64,000 bases of DNA from Pisaster brevispinus (GCA_023634235.1 JAMKCF010000074.1:124001-188000), one strand, 5' to 3'; positions 22,400 through 34,305 are shown, numbered from the stretch's first letter. Numbers and translations are program-made. Notes: generated from the sequence alone by a model not told the origin.

Positions 22400-22588
22400 G
22401 ACACAGCTGTTGATCCTTGACACAGTTGGGATCCATTTGACACATTTTGGATCCATCTGACAAAATTGTTGATACATTTGACACAGTTGCAATCCATTCG
22501 ACACAGTTGTGTTCCATTTTACACAGCTGTTGATCCATTTGACACAGTTGAAAGCCATTTGAAACAGCTGCAGTGTTGATCCATTTGA
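22400..22588. repeat. 20-21 bp degenerate minisatellite, about 9 copies
   Basis: The unit is close to GACACAGTTGNNATCCATTT and repeats with 20, 20, 21, 20, 21, 20 and 20 bp steps; the last unit is 26 bp. The minus frame at 22364-22558 shows the same period as CVKW/CQM peptide repeats, which is a by-product. Confidence 0.85.
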
Positions 22589-25524
22589 TCAGAGGGTCAT
22601 GTGATGCAGAACAGCGAACAGAAGCATTGGCATCATTCTTAATTTAATTACCAAAGTGATCAAAAAGTCAGTGAATGATTTGAAGACAAAGATTTAAGAA
22701 CTTTGTACATGAATTATGTATATGTGACTTTTCAATACAATGAACTAATGAAGGCACTTTCACCAGAATCTCTGAAAGTGTCCTGCCCCACTTCCTCCAC
22801 AAAGAGAGGCGCTACTTTGCAACAATCACCACCATCTGTACTTCCTTCTTGATCTCATTGAATGTTGAGGCTCTACTTTGCCTTCAACCTTCACCACTAC
22901 CAGTCCATCTTCCTTATAGGCCTATATCTTGTTTTATTGTTCAGGCAATACTTTGCCTTCAACCTTCACCTCTGCCTTTTTTCCCATGATGCCCAACCTA
23001 ATCTCCTGAGGACTATGGTACATTTGTCCTCTATAACTGTCATATGATTGTGCCTGACATGAAATTTATAAAAACTTTTACCAACTAGGACTGTACAGGT
23101 ACATGTAGACTCTCTACAGCTTTAACAATTCAATTCCTGCAGATGGAATAGGGTCAAATTAAAACTTGCTCTGTATGACTAATTTTTTTAAGTCATGAAA
23201 GTGCTTTAGCACTAAATTAACCCCCAATAAAATAAAAAAACCAAAAAACATTGTTTTTTAAAGGAAACTTATTCTTTTGGGAAGTATAGCTCTGAAAATA
23301 ACTGTGGATGTAATGAACATTTCTAAATCTTTCAGGCTGATCTTATCCTTGAATTTGATATTCAACAATTGTCAAAGAAACACACGGGCAGTGTTGTCAA
23401 AAGTTTTCATGACTACTTCTAACACCTTTTTTTATTCAGAAAATTTCTATAGCTTTGTGTAGTTTCAATTCAGCTGATGTTATTCCTTCATGTTAAGACT
23501 TTGGTCAATGACTTATTCCATTTAGCACTCAGAGTAAATTCTGGTATCACAAACTGAACCAATCCGTAATATTACATGTTCATTTATACATGTCTTTACA
23601 TGTATACCTCAATTTTGACATTGATTTTATGTGTCTAGTCATCAAACCATTCAGTCTAAATGTACTCCTGTAATGTTTATTTGGAATTATGTTAAAGACA
23701 TGGTAGTTAGAGTGCTTTTCAAAAGAGTGTTTGGTATCTTCAACTGAAAACCTAGTTGGTATAAACCTAATAATGGTTCTTATCCAACATGATTTAAGAT
23801 TAAAAGAGAAGGCTGAAAAAGGACGGTATTCATTTTAAATTTGTTAGCCTTTGAAATAGGCATAACATGTACAAAATGAACATACATGGAATCAGTAATC
23901 TAAATTTATTTTTCATTTCTTGAAAGCTAGAGGATTAGACTATTAGAAGGAATAGTCTCTTCCCAAAGCCATTGACATACCATGTCTTTAGCATATTTGT
24001 ACAATGTTATTATTAGTTCATACAGTTTCATATGGTTTCATTACCATACCAAAAACTCAACAGCCACGGAACTATAACTTTTTCAGAATTTCTCTCAAGT
24101 TCATTTCTTTGGCAAAAAGCTACTGAAATGTTATAAAAAGGACTGATCTTACTGTAAAATCCATATGATTATTCATGAATACTACCTGAGTATTATTAAG
24201 AATGCTAACATGCCGAAACTGTAATCCAAGCTGTTTTTAAATAATTAAACTGGGAATTAAACAATTTACGCTACCAGACATTTTCATTTGAGGGGCTGGG
24301 GGGGGGGGCTAAGGGCTTATGTATCCAAGTATGAATTTGTGCTTTTGTTTAACCGGGGGGGGGGGGGACATTGATACTCTCAGCATGTCTGATACTTGAT
24401 ATTAATGCCCTTGTCAGGGAAATATTCAAATTACAAATTAAATATAATTCAATGAACTTCCACATGGGAAATAATACTCTGTCAGTGCTGAAACTGAATC
24501 AGTAGACTGAGACTTTATATTAATTAAATAATTTGTGAATGTCAACACATAAACAAACAAATATCTTATTGTAAGCCAGAAATGAAACAGTCTTGACTTC
24601 TGAAGAAGCTCTGTTGTCAATATTGTATCACTCAATGAACATTTGAAATGACTGACTCAAATAACAGTTTTAGTGCATCATCTTGTTGCAGTGTTCAGAC
24701 TGCATAAAAGCACTAGTTTTATTTAAAACAAAAAATGTTTCATTCTTTTGTGTTCTTCACAACAAAATTTGGTTTGTTTAAGTGATGGCATTCTACTTAC
24801 AGTCTCTAAGACATACACTTTGGGAAATGTTTGTTTTCACAATTTACACAAGTGAAGAAACAGTTCATAGAAATGTCATTGTTTCTTTTTTCAATGCTTA
24901 CCAAAACCCTTCTACTATTCGACTTGTCAATATCATCCACTGGTTTGGAATGATAGATAAACTATGCCAGTCTGCAATAATGTGTCTACACAGTATAGAT
25001 ACAGTTATCTGTGCACTTGTTAGACATTACACAAGCCTAGCAGTTTATTAGATAGTTGGAAATTCTTCTGGGAAAAAATATGACTGTTTTTTAAGAAGTG
25101 AAAACCATGTTTGAGTATTATCTGGTCATAGGAGTCAAGCAAATTATTCTAAAAGTTGTTGTTAGTGTTAACTTCAATGTTTAGGATAAAACAGATCTTG
25201 TCATCATCAAAATGATAGTTTACCCAAAGTGTAAGGTTTCTGTTAGAGATTCTTCTTTCATGGCATGTTTAGTACAGTGTAAACAAACTGTTATCAAACA
25301 CTCATTATTAGACAAAAAACATCCCCAGAAACATAAACCCATGAGGTAGTTTGTTTGAACATAAATCATTCATTGCAAAAATTGATAGCTACAACTGAAC
25401 TTTTGATGTGACTGAGCATGTGATATTTTATTAACACATGGAATTGTAAGAGTTCAACAAAACATAGACTTAGATTCTTTCTGGCAATAGTTATCAGATG
25501 GTTAACATGAAGGAGATATTAGGA
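22589..25524. other. No gene; small duplication and two G-tracts
   Basis: A 22-bp exact direct repeat that starts TACTTTGCCTTCAACC occurs at 22874-22895 and 22949-22970. G11 lies at 24298-24308 and G13 at 24355-24367. The rest is AT-rich with no supported exon. Confidence 0.4.
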
Positions 25525-26108
25525 ATGGTCAGTAACTGGACTTGGATTCGTGTGTTGATGACCATCAGAATAATGGGTCCAATCTCTGACTGTAAAATAA
25601 AAACAGAGATGCAAAAAGGAGAGTTCAGTAGCTAGACTACCTGATGAAAGTAGTTAACATGATGCAAGAGATATAAGGAGTGGTCGGTAACTGGATTTGT
25701 GTTCTTTTGGCGATGGCCTTCAGAAAAATGAGTCAAACCCCTGACTGCAAAAAGTCAAAATAATTGAGGAGATATAAAGAGTACCATACAATACATCAAG
25801 ACTCCTGGATGAAAGTTGTTGATGTTATGAAGAAGACATATTATGTGTGGTCAGTAACTGGTTTAGGATTCTTTTGGCGATGGTCATCAGAATGATTAAT
25901 CCACCCCTGGCAGCATATAGTCTATAAAAATGGAGAAATAGGTAATGGTCAGTAACTGGGCTTGAATTCTTGTGTCGAAGGTCATAAGAGTAATGGGTCC
26001 TACATCTGGCTTTGAAAGGTCTCCATGAAATTGGAGATACATTCATAAGGTCTGGAAAATAACTGGACTTAGATTCTTTGGCGATGGCCATCTCAACAAT
26101 TAGTCTGA
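25525..26108. repeat. Diverged repeat, about 5 copies of a 60-70 bp core
   Basis: The core runs from GGTCAGTAACTGG through TTGGATTCTTTTGG and CGATGGCCATCAGAA to TGGGTCCAA. It recurs near 25527, 25682, 25850, 25948 and 26057, with uneven spacing of roughly 100-170 bp and clear divergence. The 105-codon minus frame at 25825-26142 runs through it and is not otherwise supported. Confidence 0.7.
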
Positions 26109-26601
26109 CTTGCTTCACTGTACGTCTAAGACCCATATGCACAGCATTTATCCAGACTTTGCCTAACTGTTTGATAACTGTTGCCTTAATGTATGTACAA
26201 CTAATGGTTTCTAATAAGGCTTATTACAGAAGTTCTGAATAGACTTGATTATAGAAATAGAGTTTTATTGAAGAAGGGAAGGGGCACATGAGGGTAAATT
26301 GTACATAATATGTCTCTTTGTTTGAAGAAATTTACTGGGGGAGAGTCCAAAAACACAATTTTAATTTTGTTGTCTCAACTAACTTTTTCCACTGTACTGT
26401 ACATGCCATGAACAGTCGTAAAGTTTACTTTTTAAGTTTTTTTAATATAAGACAGATATAAGATTCAAATTTTTTGGCATTCAATGTCTAATCTAGCAGC
26501 TGTGTGGTTGATGTTCTACATGTCCTGTTTTAATTGTACAACACATCAGATTGAAAAAGATTTGGCTGAAAAATAAATCCACAATCTCAAAAAAGAAATC
26601 A

Positions 26602-26880
26602 TTAATTGTGTGGAATGTAGAGCTTAACCCACAGCCGATTCTTATATATGTTTTTATTGCCAACCTGGTCACATGCTGCTTTAGGGACTTTGTAAGGGTA
26701 GCGGGTAGCAGGAGCTACTTCAGGATCTGACACTCCTGCCCACGCGATGTTACAGGTCCACTTTCCCTCAGTGGTTCCACCTGGTTGGGCCCTACCCGGG
26801 GTTAAGGGTATATTGAGAAACTCATAACCAAGCAGTAAAAACTTCACTGCTGTACTTGAATGGCTGATAAACATTTACAA
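26602..26880. other. GC-richer segment, possible retroposed fragment
   Basis: About 26690-26815 is richer in GC than its surroundings (CCCACGCGATG, GGGCCCTACCCGGGG). It has a 90-codon minus frame (26602-26874) with no recognised motif. A short dispersed element is possible, but I see no ends or target duplication. Confidence 0.3.
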
Positions 26881-27249
26881 AAAAGGAACACAGAGAGCTT
26901 GGAGAAGATGGATCAACATTTAGCCACTATCTGCTTAGACTTCTCAGATTAGCTACGGATCAATTTCAAATGAGAAATCTGACGCTGCCGCCAAAACAGT
27001 AAGATTCTGATAAGAGTTTTCACCAGTTTGTCAAAGTGAAGAAGTGTTCCAACCAAGGAAAGACTTGCCAATGATGCTGCAATAATCACAACGACCTAAG
27101 GTCCGGTGCAGGTAAAGATATAAACCAATGGAGGATGTATGTATCCATTGCTAACAGCGGACTGATGACATCAAGATTGTTACAACCTATTCATCAGTCC
27201 TGTCCTGCACCCAATCCAAGAACTGTTACCAAAAGAAACTTCAACCGGA

Positions 27250-27510
27250 GGAGAGTTTTAAGAATGTTAAACTACAACTTGATGATATTAAGGAGTGCAT
27301 TCACATTCAGCAATAACAACAGAACTGATACCAGCAACCAAAGGAGACGTTTAAAACCTAACACTGCAATTTGATGGTATCGACGAATGGATTCACATTT
27401 AGCTAAATATCAACAGAACTGTTATCAACTTCAACAGTAGACCATGTAAGACTGCAACCTGATGATATCCAGGAACGGAGTCACAGAAACTAACATCATC
27501 AAAACTGTCT
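27250..27510. repeat. Diverged repeat with about 90-bp period
   Basis: ACTACAACTTGATGATATTA, ACTGCAATTTGATGGTATCG and ACTGCAACCTGATGATATCC start near 27271, 27363 and 27451. Each is followed by a GATTCACA-like word and a CAACAGAACTG-like word. Three old copies. Confidence 0.6.
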
Positions 27511-27927
27511 TTAAAGAATGAAGGAGGCTCCTGAGAATGCTAATGGATGGAATCTGAACAAACTTTACCAACAGAACTGTTATCAATAACCAGAATGGAA
27601 TGTAAATGAAGGATTGCTCCACTTTACATCAAAGACTGCATTCCATTCCAATAATAATATTGTAAAAAGTATATAATGCATGTGACTGGGTGGCTGTTCA
27701 AGTTTGTTATTAATTCCCTTTATATTGAAATGTTTATATTTAATTACAAATATTTAGATGTTTTTTTCTTATACGGGGAGGTGCATAACACACAACCTAA
27801 TTTGAAATTCCAAAAATTAATCATAATGACAGTATTGGAGTGCTATAAAGCACATATCCACCATAAGGTGCTGAAAGCAAAAGAAAAGTGTATAAAGTTA
27901 ACAGTTTCTACAATCATCATAAGATTT

Positions 27928-29338
27928 AAGAGTAACTATAAATATAAATATAAATAGTAAACTTGCGGGTACAACCATGTGTAAAAACTCTTTGAGGGAG
28001 TGTTGGCTCTGAAAAGAGCCGGTTTGGTCTCGACGTTTCGAACAGTATACTCTGCTCGTCTTCAGGAGAATGCTGGACTACTGGTGGTGGTTGAGCTTAT
28101 GTATGGCTTGGGGGATGCACATTTGGGCGGGAAGGATCCAAGCTGTTCTTGTCTAGTGAAGCGTGTGAGTTGGTTGCTGGCTGGATGTGTGTGCGTTGGA
28201 GTGTGTCAGTGTTGTGGTGAGCTGCTGCTGGAAGTGTGGGCTTGAGAAGTGGTGACCAGATGTCGTTGATGAAGAATCCGATGTCTTGTGGAACGGTGTT
28301 GTGAGCCTTGATCTCTATTGCCTCCCTTACTCTGCGTTGGTGCCAGAACTTGACTGGAGCGATGAGCTTGGCTTGTGTCCATTTGATGAGATGATCTTGT
28401 TCATGTGAGTGTTTGATGATAGCTGATTTGTCTAGGTGCCCTAGTCTGTCGTGTGCTTGGTGTTCTTTGATTCTGGTTGATATGTTGCGGCCGGTCTCTC
28501 CGATGTAGACTTTGCCGCATTCGCAGGGAATGCGGTAAACGCCGGGCTTGGCTTGAGTGTCTTGCTTGTCCTTGTGTGTGTGAAGAGATGCTTGGATCTT
28601 GTTGGGTGCTGTGTGGAATGTCTTGACTTGGACTTGGCTGAAGATGCGTTGAAGTTGGTGTGATGCGTGGCCGATGTATGGGATGGTGACGGTTGCCTTG
28701 AACTCCGGTCTGTCTTCAGGTGGGAGGCTTGGTTTGGGCTGGCTGAAGTTGAATGTCTTGTACCCGTTGAGTTGTAGTGATGTCCTGATGTGGTGAAGTT
28801 CCTGCTTCAAGCTGTCTTGGTCGCAGGTGTTGAATGCACGGCGGACCAATGTGTTGTGGACGGCAGACTTGAAACGAGGATGGTGGAATGAAGAGCTGTG
28901 TAGATATCGGTCTGTGTGTGTGGGCTTGCGGTGTACAGTGTGAGAAAGGGTCCCATCTGCTCTTCTGGTGACTTGGACATCAAGGAAGGAGATGGTGTTG
29001 TTTTCTTCTTGCTCCATGGTGAATTTGATGAGTGGATGCTGGGAGTTGAGATGCTGCAGGAACTGGTGAAGTGCTGACTTGCCGTGGGGCCAAACCACGA
29101 AAGTGTCATCAACGTAGCGGAGCCAGAGGTTGGGGCGAAGATCAGCATTCTCGATGGTGTCAAGTTCAAACTCTTCCATGAACAAATCCGCAAGGACCGG
29201 GGATAGAGGAGATCCCATGGCGGCCCCTGAGGTTTGTTCATAGAACTGGTCCCTCCACCGGAAACTGGATGAAGAGACGCAGGTGACTATATATTTATAG
29301 TTACTCTTATCCTCCACACCATGCAAAGCTTCAAACAC
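27928..29338 (-). mobile_element. Penelope-like retroelement, 5'-truncated, 13-bp TSD
   Basis: Direct repeats CATCATAAGATTT at 27915-27927 and 29339-29351 bracket the insertion. Its coding strand is minus, so the 3' end is on the left. Inside are a partial reverse transcriptase with a GIY-YIG endonuclease and, downstream of the frame, a hammerhead ribozyme motif. RT plus GIY-YIG plus hammerhead is diagnostic of Penelope-like elements. The 5' end is cut within the RT domain, as is usual for this class. The frame has no stop or frameshift over 415 codons and the target duplication is perfect, so the insertion looks recent. Confidence 0.93.
28028..28069 (-). ncRNA. Hammerhead ribozyme motif of the PLE
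   Basis: Read on the minus strand: TCTC, CTGAAGA, a C, GAGCAG-AGTATA-CTGTTC, GAAA, C, GTC, GAGA. Stem I is TCTC/GAGA (4 bp). The core CTGANGA and GAAA are intact. Stem II is 6 bp (one G-U) with a 6-nt loop. Stem III is only AC/GT with no loop, so cleavage would follow the GTC and probably needs dimerisation. Minimal hammerheads of this design are known from Penelope-like elements; activity here is inferred from the conserved core. Confidence 0.8.
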
Positions 29339-29344
29339 CATCAT
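28097..29344 (-). CDS. Partial Penelope-like RT with GIY-YIG endonuclease
   Basis: The 415-codon frame encodes the C-terminal part of a PLE polyprotein. Residues 44-49 are GSPLSP, a conserved RT block. Residues 77-80 are YVDD, the polymerase catalytic motif. NNTISFLDVQV (about 115-125) and RKPTHTDRYLH follow and are typical of the PLE palm-thumb region. GVYRIPCECGKVYIGETGRN (268-287) is the GIY-YIG nuclease with the PLE-specific CxC. The N-terminal RT blocks, including the first catalytic Asp, are missing, so the copy cannot be autonomous. The two leading Met codons come from the target-site duplication, so the apparent start is fortuitous. Full-length PLE proteins are usually about twice this length. 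No host function is implied. Confidence 0.92.
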   Translation of the reverse strand: MMVFEALHGVEDKSNYKYIVTCVSSSSFRWRDQFYEQTSGAAMGSPLSPVLADLFMEEFELDTIENADLRPNLWLRYVDDTFVVWPHGKSALHQFLQHLNSQHPLIKFTMEQEENNTISFLDVQVTRRADGTLSHTVHRKPTHTDRYLHSSSFHHPRFKSAVHNTLVRRAFNTCDQDSLKQELHHIRTSLQLNGYKTFNFSQPKPSLPPEDRPEFKATVTIPYIGHASHQLQRIFSQVQVKTFHTAPNKIQASLHTHKDKQDTQAKPGVYRIPCECGKVYIGETGRNISTRIKEHQAHDRLGHLDKSAIIKHSHEQDHLIKWTQAKLIAPVKFWHQRRVREAIEIKAHNTVPQDIGFFINDIWSPLLKPTLPAAAHHNTDTLQRTHIQPATNSHASLDKNSLDPSRPNVHPPSHT

Positions 29345-29351
29345 AAGATTT

Positions 29352-30025
29352 GTTCGTTTTTCATTAATGCTTCAGGTTTCCAAACGAAAATTTCCAATAG
29401 AAACAAATTAAATGAACAACTTGTGCAAGATTGAGGGTCAATACGTTCCCCTTTAAAGAAAAGTGAAATAACTAGACATTTCATTAGACCCTTATATTGG
29501 ATTTACAGGTAGACTGAATAATAACGGTGACAGACAAGGTGTCGCTTCTCCAACTTCTGATGTTTTTCAAGAATAATTTTACTAATCACATTAAAGTGAC
29601 TCATTTGGATTGGTTCCGTTTGTCCATAATTTACTCATTAAAAAAACAATTTATCTTAAAAGGAAATCAAATTAAATTGAATTCAAATTAAATTGAATTC
29701 AAATTAATAACTTTTTGTTATTATTTATCATCTCCATAAAGCATAACTATGCATATTAGGAAAACCCATAACTATCTTCTTCTTTCAAATTGACAGTGCC
29801 TAATAATAAGAAATAAGATCATAACAAACAATGCATTCATCTACTGTTATTTTCAAATACTTATTTCTGTTAATTTCCTGTGGTGGTATATTTTTTTGCC
29901 TTTCATCTCTATACATCCAGGCCGATAACTCACTTTTTATTTCCTTTAAATTTACATGGATTTGATTTCCAATCCCTTTACATGTCTTGGTTTTCTTCTC
30001 TCCCAAATTAAAGGGTTTCATTTTT
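29352..30025. other. No gene; short AT tandem
   Basis: AAATTAAATTGAATTC repeats twice near 29670-29706. Nothing else is recognised. Confidence 0.45.
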
Positions 30026-30718
30026 CCTCTCAAATCACTGACCTTTGATCATGTGTGGTTGCCACTTCTCAAATCACTGACCTTTGATCATGTGTGGATG
30101 CCACTTCTCAAATCACTGACCTTTGATCATGTGAAGCCACTTCTCAAATCACTGACCTTTGATCATGTGTGGATGCCACTTCTCAAATCACTGACCTTTG
30201 ATCATGTGAAGCCACTTCTCAAATCACTGACCTTTGATCATGTGTGGATGCCACTTCTGAAATCACTGACCTTTGATCATGTGAAGCCACTTCTCAAATC
30301 ACTGACCTTTGATCATGTGTGGATGCCACTTCTCAAATCACTGACCTTTGATCATGTGAAGGCACTTCTCAAATCACTGACCTTTGGTCATGTGTGGATG
30401 CCACTTCTGAAATCACTGACCTTTGATCATGTGTGGATACAACATCTAAAATCACTGACCTTTGATCATTTCAAGCCACTTCTCACATCACTGACCTTTG
30501 GTCATATGTGGATACAACATCTCAAATCACTGACCCTTGATCACATGATGCCCCTTCTCAAGTCACTGACCTTTTATCATCTTTGATCATGTGATGCCCC
30601 TTTCTCAAATCACTGACCTTTGATCATGTGATGCCCCTTCTCAAATCACTTGACTATTGATCATGTGTGGATGTCACTTCTCAAATCACTGACCTTTGTG
30701 GATCATGTGTGGATGCCA
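30026..30718 (+). repeat. 36/39-bp minisatellite, 18 units, TCF/LEF word in each
   Basis: The unit is CCACTTCTCAAATCACTGAC, CTTTGATCATGTG, and then either AAG (36 bp) or TGGATG (39 bp). The two forms alternate in the middle of the array as a 75-bp dimer, and units become irregular after 30420. About 12 of 18 units contain exact CCTTTGATC, the TCF/LEF consensus SCTTTGATS, all in one orientation. Because 36 and 39 are multiples of three, a 199-codon frame (29987-30586) of LLKSLTFDHV-type repeats stays open. There is no independent sign that it is translated. Confidence 0.93.
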
Positions 30719-31454
30719 TTTGGGGTAATTTTAGAATATAGAAGACATGCAGAAGACGATATGCACTTTTTTGTTCTTCTTGTTATAAAAGAAGATTTGA
30801 TATTTTGAAAACTCATTAGAAATCAACTTAAGATGAGCAAACTTAATGTTTATATCCATCCCTCCTTGATTCCAGCCCAATTACTCAACTCCTTCAGATG
30901 GAGTTTTCTAGAAGATCAAACCATAATGAACTGCATCAACTTGGTCAAGGATTAGAATAATCTGGACAATGTATGCTAGAATATAGGCTTAGAAAATTAG
31001 CTGATATGTTATTGATTAACGTTATTGATTCGAATCGGCCAAGACAGGGTACAGGAAATTTGACAGTCAATCAGATTTAAATCATTTTATTCTATCAACA
31101 TCATCTGATTGCTGGAAGAACATCTCAAAATCAATGATAAATGTATTGTCTATGGCGTCACGTTTTGATGTAAATGAAATACTAAAACATTTGTGTCACA
31201 ACAGATCATTTCCTTTAACAAGAACAGCATTTACTGCTAGTGATCTATGTAACAGTAATGCCTGGTTATAAGTGTTGCATAAGAATTGTATACGCTGCTC
31301 TCAAGTTAAATGGATGTTAACTTTTTAGGTTCATTGTTACAAAAAAGCAAATTGACAATAATAAAGAGAACTGTCGCGTCTTCATCCTGTACCCTGCCTT
31401 TCAAAACTTGGATCAACATGAAAGTCTAATTCATTTACTTCATTTTGTTTGCAG
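30719..31454. other. No gene recognised
   Basis: AT-rich, intron-like sequence. Confidence 0.4.
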
Positions 31455-31529
31455 TGAGCCTGTGGTGTACAGGAGATGGATGTGGACGGAACAATTCTTG
31501 ATGTCTCACTGCACTTGTCTGGATCTTCA
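31455..31529 (+). other. Candidate 75-nt cassette exon beginning TGAGCCT
   Basis: The acceptor CATTTTGTTTGCAG ends at 31454 and the donor CTTCA|GTGAGTTC starts at 31530. Entered in phase 2, as the 86-nt candidate exon would leave it, the frame is open across the whole segment (AG+T GAG CCT reads SEPVVYRRWMWTEQFLMSHC, then TCLDL). The length is a multiple of three and the phase is preserved, so it could be skipped without a frameshift. I do not recognise the peptide. Confidence 0.35.
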
Positions 31530-34038
31530 GTGAGTTCTGGGAAACAGCTTCCTCTAGTCTACACTAAACAACAAGGCATTGAGAACATAGCGGTACAGAA
31601 CAGTAGTTGAAAAGAGCAAATCCATGGCAATGGGGGATACTCCAGGATTTTCCAAAAAAGGGGAAATGTTTTAATCCAGAGACATTCAGCCTTCAAACAG
31701 GGCTGAGTTTTTAGATTGATGAAAATGGGATAATTAACATATTGAAAATCACTGTGCTGAAGAAGTCAAATTTACTATCATTATTATACTCTCATTGACA
31801 CGGATTTGCAGTTACTTGGTTTTGATTCATCTTCAAAAGATGAGAACAATAAAATATCAAATTCTTAATGCCAGGCACATGGTAGAAAAGCTCTTTGGTT
31901 ATAGGCTCTTGTTATGCCTAAACCCAGACACATTTTATTAAACTTTTACATGTATGCATATTCACTGTCTGAAAAACAAAGACGTTTTACAGCAATTGAT
32001 CTTTCAAAGAAGTTCACTAGGACCGAGTTGGGTTTCATCCACTGTCAAACAAACTACAATAGTCTCCGATGACTAATGCTACAAATCTGTTGTAATTTCT
32101 GTTCTTGTTCAGGCCAAACAGAAGTCATATGCAGAAAAGTTTTCCTCTGTGATATTGCAAAGGCAAAATAATTCTTAACAATTGCCCCTTTTTTTAATTC
32201 TCAAATTTGAATAAGAAACTAATTTGAGAAACTTGGTGATGAAAGGTTTAACAAGTTCTTCTCCATGTGCCTGGTTGTAAAGCCAAAGTGCAGCATCAGT
32301 GTGTTCTTACACATGTTATTCAAAGTCCCTTAGTAAAACCAGTATGTCCGCTTTCCAGAACGTTTTTTTATTGAATCACTGTGGACTTACTTGACAGATA
32401 CACACAGAAGTGTGAAGATGTTCATGTTTCAACATCAAAGTGTAGAAATAATCCTGTGACTGTTGCAAAGCAACCATAAAGAATGATCAACAACTGACAT
32501 TCATCATGTTGGTGAACCAATCCAACCAACGGAATAAAACTATCTTGTTCTCTTGCCATAGCAGTGCTTTCTGCTCTAAGTTTTGATACCATTCAAGAGC
32601 AGCTTTTCGACACTACAAGAATATGTGTCTAATGCCCTAAGTTGAAATAACTAATACTGGCAAAGTTATTTACTTATGCCCCTTTGTTCCAATGTAACGA
32701 TGCTGCACTTTGGCTTTGCACAAAAGTTGTATAAAGGAAGTTGTGAGATTGATTTTGAATTGTCATGTTAGACTAATTTAAGTTGTTATAGTCGATTGTA
32801 GAATTTGATTGAATTTTACGTAAGAAGTGTTAATGTTCAATATCGAAATGTACACTGGCACATCATATTATTTGTTTTTAAATTTTGTTGTACTACAACG
32901 TAACTGATAAGCTGTGTAGATGTAGTCTGGTACAGTAACATCTTATCTGGTAGACACCATGGATGAACATGAATCCCAAGCAGAACACAACAGTTGTGAA
33001 CAACTCCTAAGCAAAAGAACTTTGCATGAGTCTCAAACACTAAAGTTATGCATTGCCAATGAACAATGATGAGTACAATAGCTGTGCAAAGCACATGACC
33101 AAATATCATGATATAGTATGGGAGAAAAAACACTGAACCTGAATCAAGCCTCAACACCAGGAGCAATGCCGTGTGTTGACATGTGCGTAGCTTCAACATA
33201 AACTGTACTGTATCATCCCTCTCATTGATTACTGCATCCTAACGATCGAAAGCACTCATCAAAAGATGCATCTGATTGGAATGTAAAGAGGTTACAGTAT
33301 TAAGAAAGAAACTCAAATTGCAGTCAACTTCACTGTCAACCTCCAATGCTTCAATACCTACAAAATAATCATTATGTGCTGTCGCTTTGAAAACAATTTA
33401 GCTGAATAGACTGCCAATTGTGTTTCCCTAAAGATGTGAGTTTATATGAATTCAAGGTACACACACTGTCCAAAGATGATTATTTGAAGAAAACGATTGT
33501 GAGAGAAATATTGTTAACAATGAATAATGTTTGCAAAACAATGCATGAGAAAATCCATTCTCAAAACAGACTTTGTCAAGAATTGATCATTTGGATGGTT
33601 ACTTTACCTTGTCATGAACGGAAAGCTTGAAGAAACAGTGTGTGTACCAATGTTTAATATGATGTGCCAGTGTACATAGTGTTTGTAACATAATAAAAAA
33701 GAGTCTGTTGTGTTTTATTTGGTTGTCTGTTATGTGTTGGGAAGCATCTGCTTTCTATTTCCATCTTGTTGCAGCACAGACCTTTATCACGCAAAATTCA
33801 TCTTTTTATTTAAATTTTTCCAAGTCAAATATCGAACAAGGTTAAGCTGGAACCAATCTAGCTGGGTAGTTTTGATCTATCTTGGAAGAACGATGAACAT
33901 TTGATGACTTGAATTACTGCTATTTCTGTTACATGCAACCAATCAAAATTGTAAGTCGTTATTAATGACACGTGTTTCAAGGAGTCTTAATCTGTTTAAC
34001 AAATACAAAAACATGCTTAAAAAAGCAACATGTGTACA
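31530..34038. other. No gene; contains one short inverted repeat
   Basis: AT-rich. The 120-codon minus frame at 32837-33199 is unsupported. AATAAA occurs at about 33693. The inverted repeat at 32279/32699 is listed separately. Confidence 0.4.
32279..32717. repeat. 19-bp exact inverted repeat, 401-bp spacer
   Basis: AAAGCCAAAGTGCAGCATC at 32279-32297 is the reverse complement of 32699-32717, with partial similarity for a few bases beyond. It may be the termini of an old MITE, but no target duplication is visible. Confidence 0.5.
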
Positions 34039-34305
34039 ACAGTTTCCCCCGAAAACTTCTACCAAAAAAATGGTCTATCAAACTGTTTGAGCATAGAAAA
34101 ACTTGCGCTCCTATCTATTTACACAAACAAAAACTTGTTGATTTTCCCCCAGAAATTTCTACCAATTCAAACTGTGAGCATTTTAACGTACGAAAAACTC
34201 ACATCTTTTTATATCTATTTGTACACAAAAAACTTGTTGTTTTCCTCCAGATATTTCTACCGAGTCAAACTAGTTAATCTATTAGTACAAACAAACTTAC
34301 AGGGT
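34039..34305. repeat. About 100-bp tandem repeat, 2.6 copies
   Basis: TTTCCCCCGAAAACTTCTACC, TTTCCCCCAGAAATTTCTACC and TTTCCTCCAGATATTTCTACC begin units at about 34041, 34142 and 34241. Each carries a TCAAACT word and an ACAAA...AACTTG end. Diverged. Confidence 0.75.

Noticed and set aside
28000..28245. 81-codon plus frame
   Set aside because: It is antisense to the 3' part of the Penelope-like element.
28807..29241. 144-codon minus frame
   Set aside because: It is an out-of-frame shadow of the Penelope-like RT frame.
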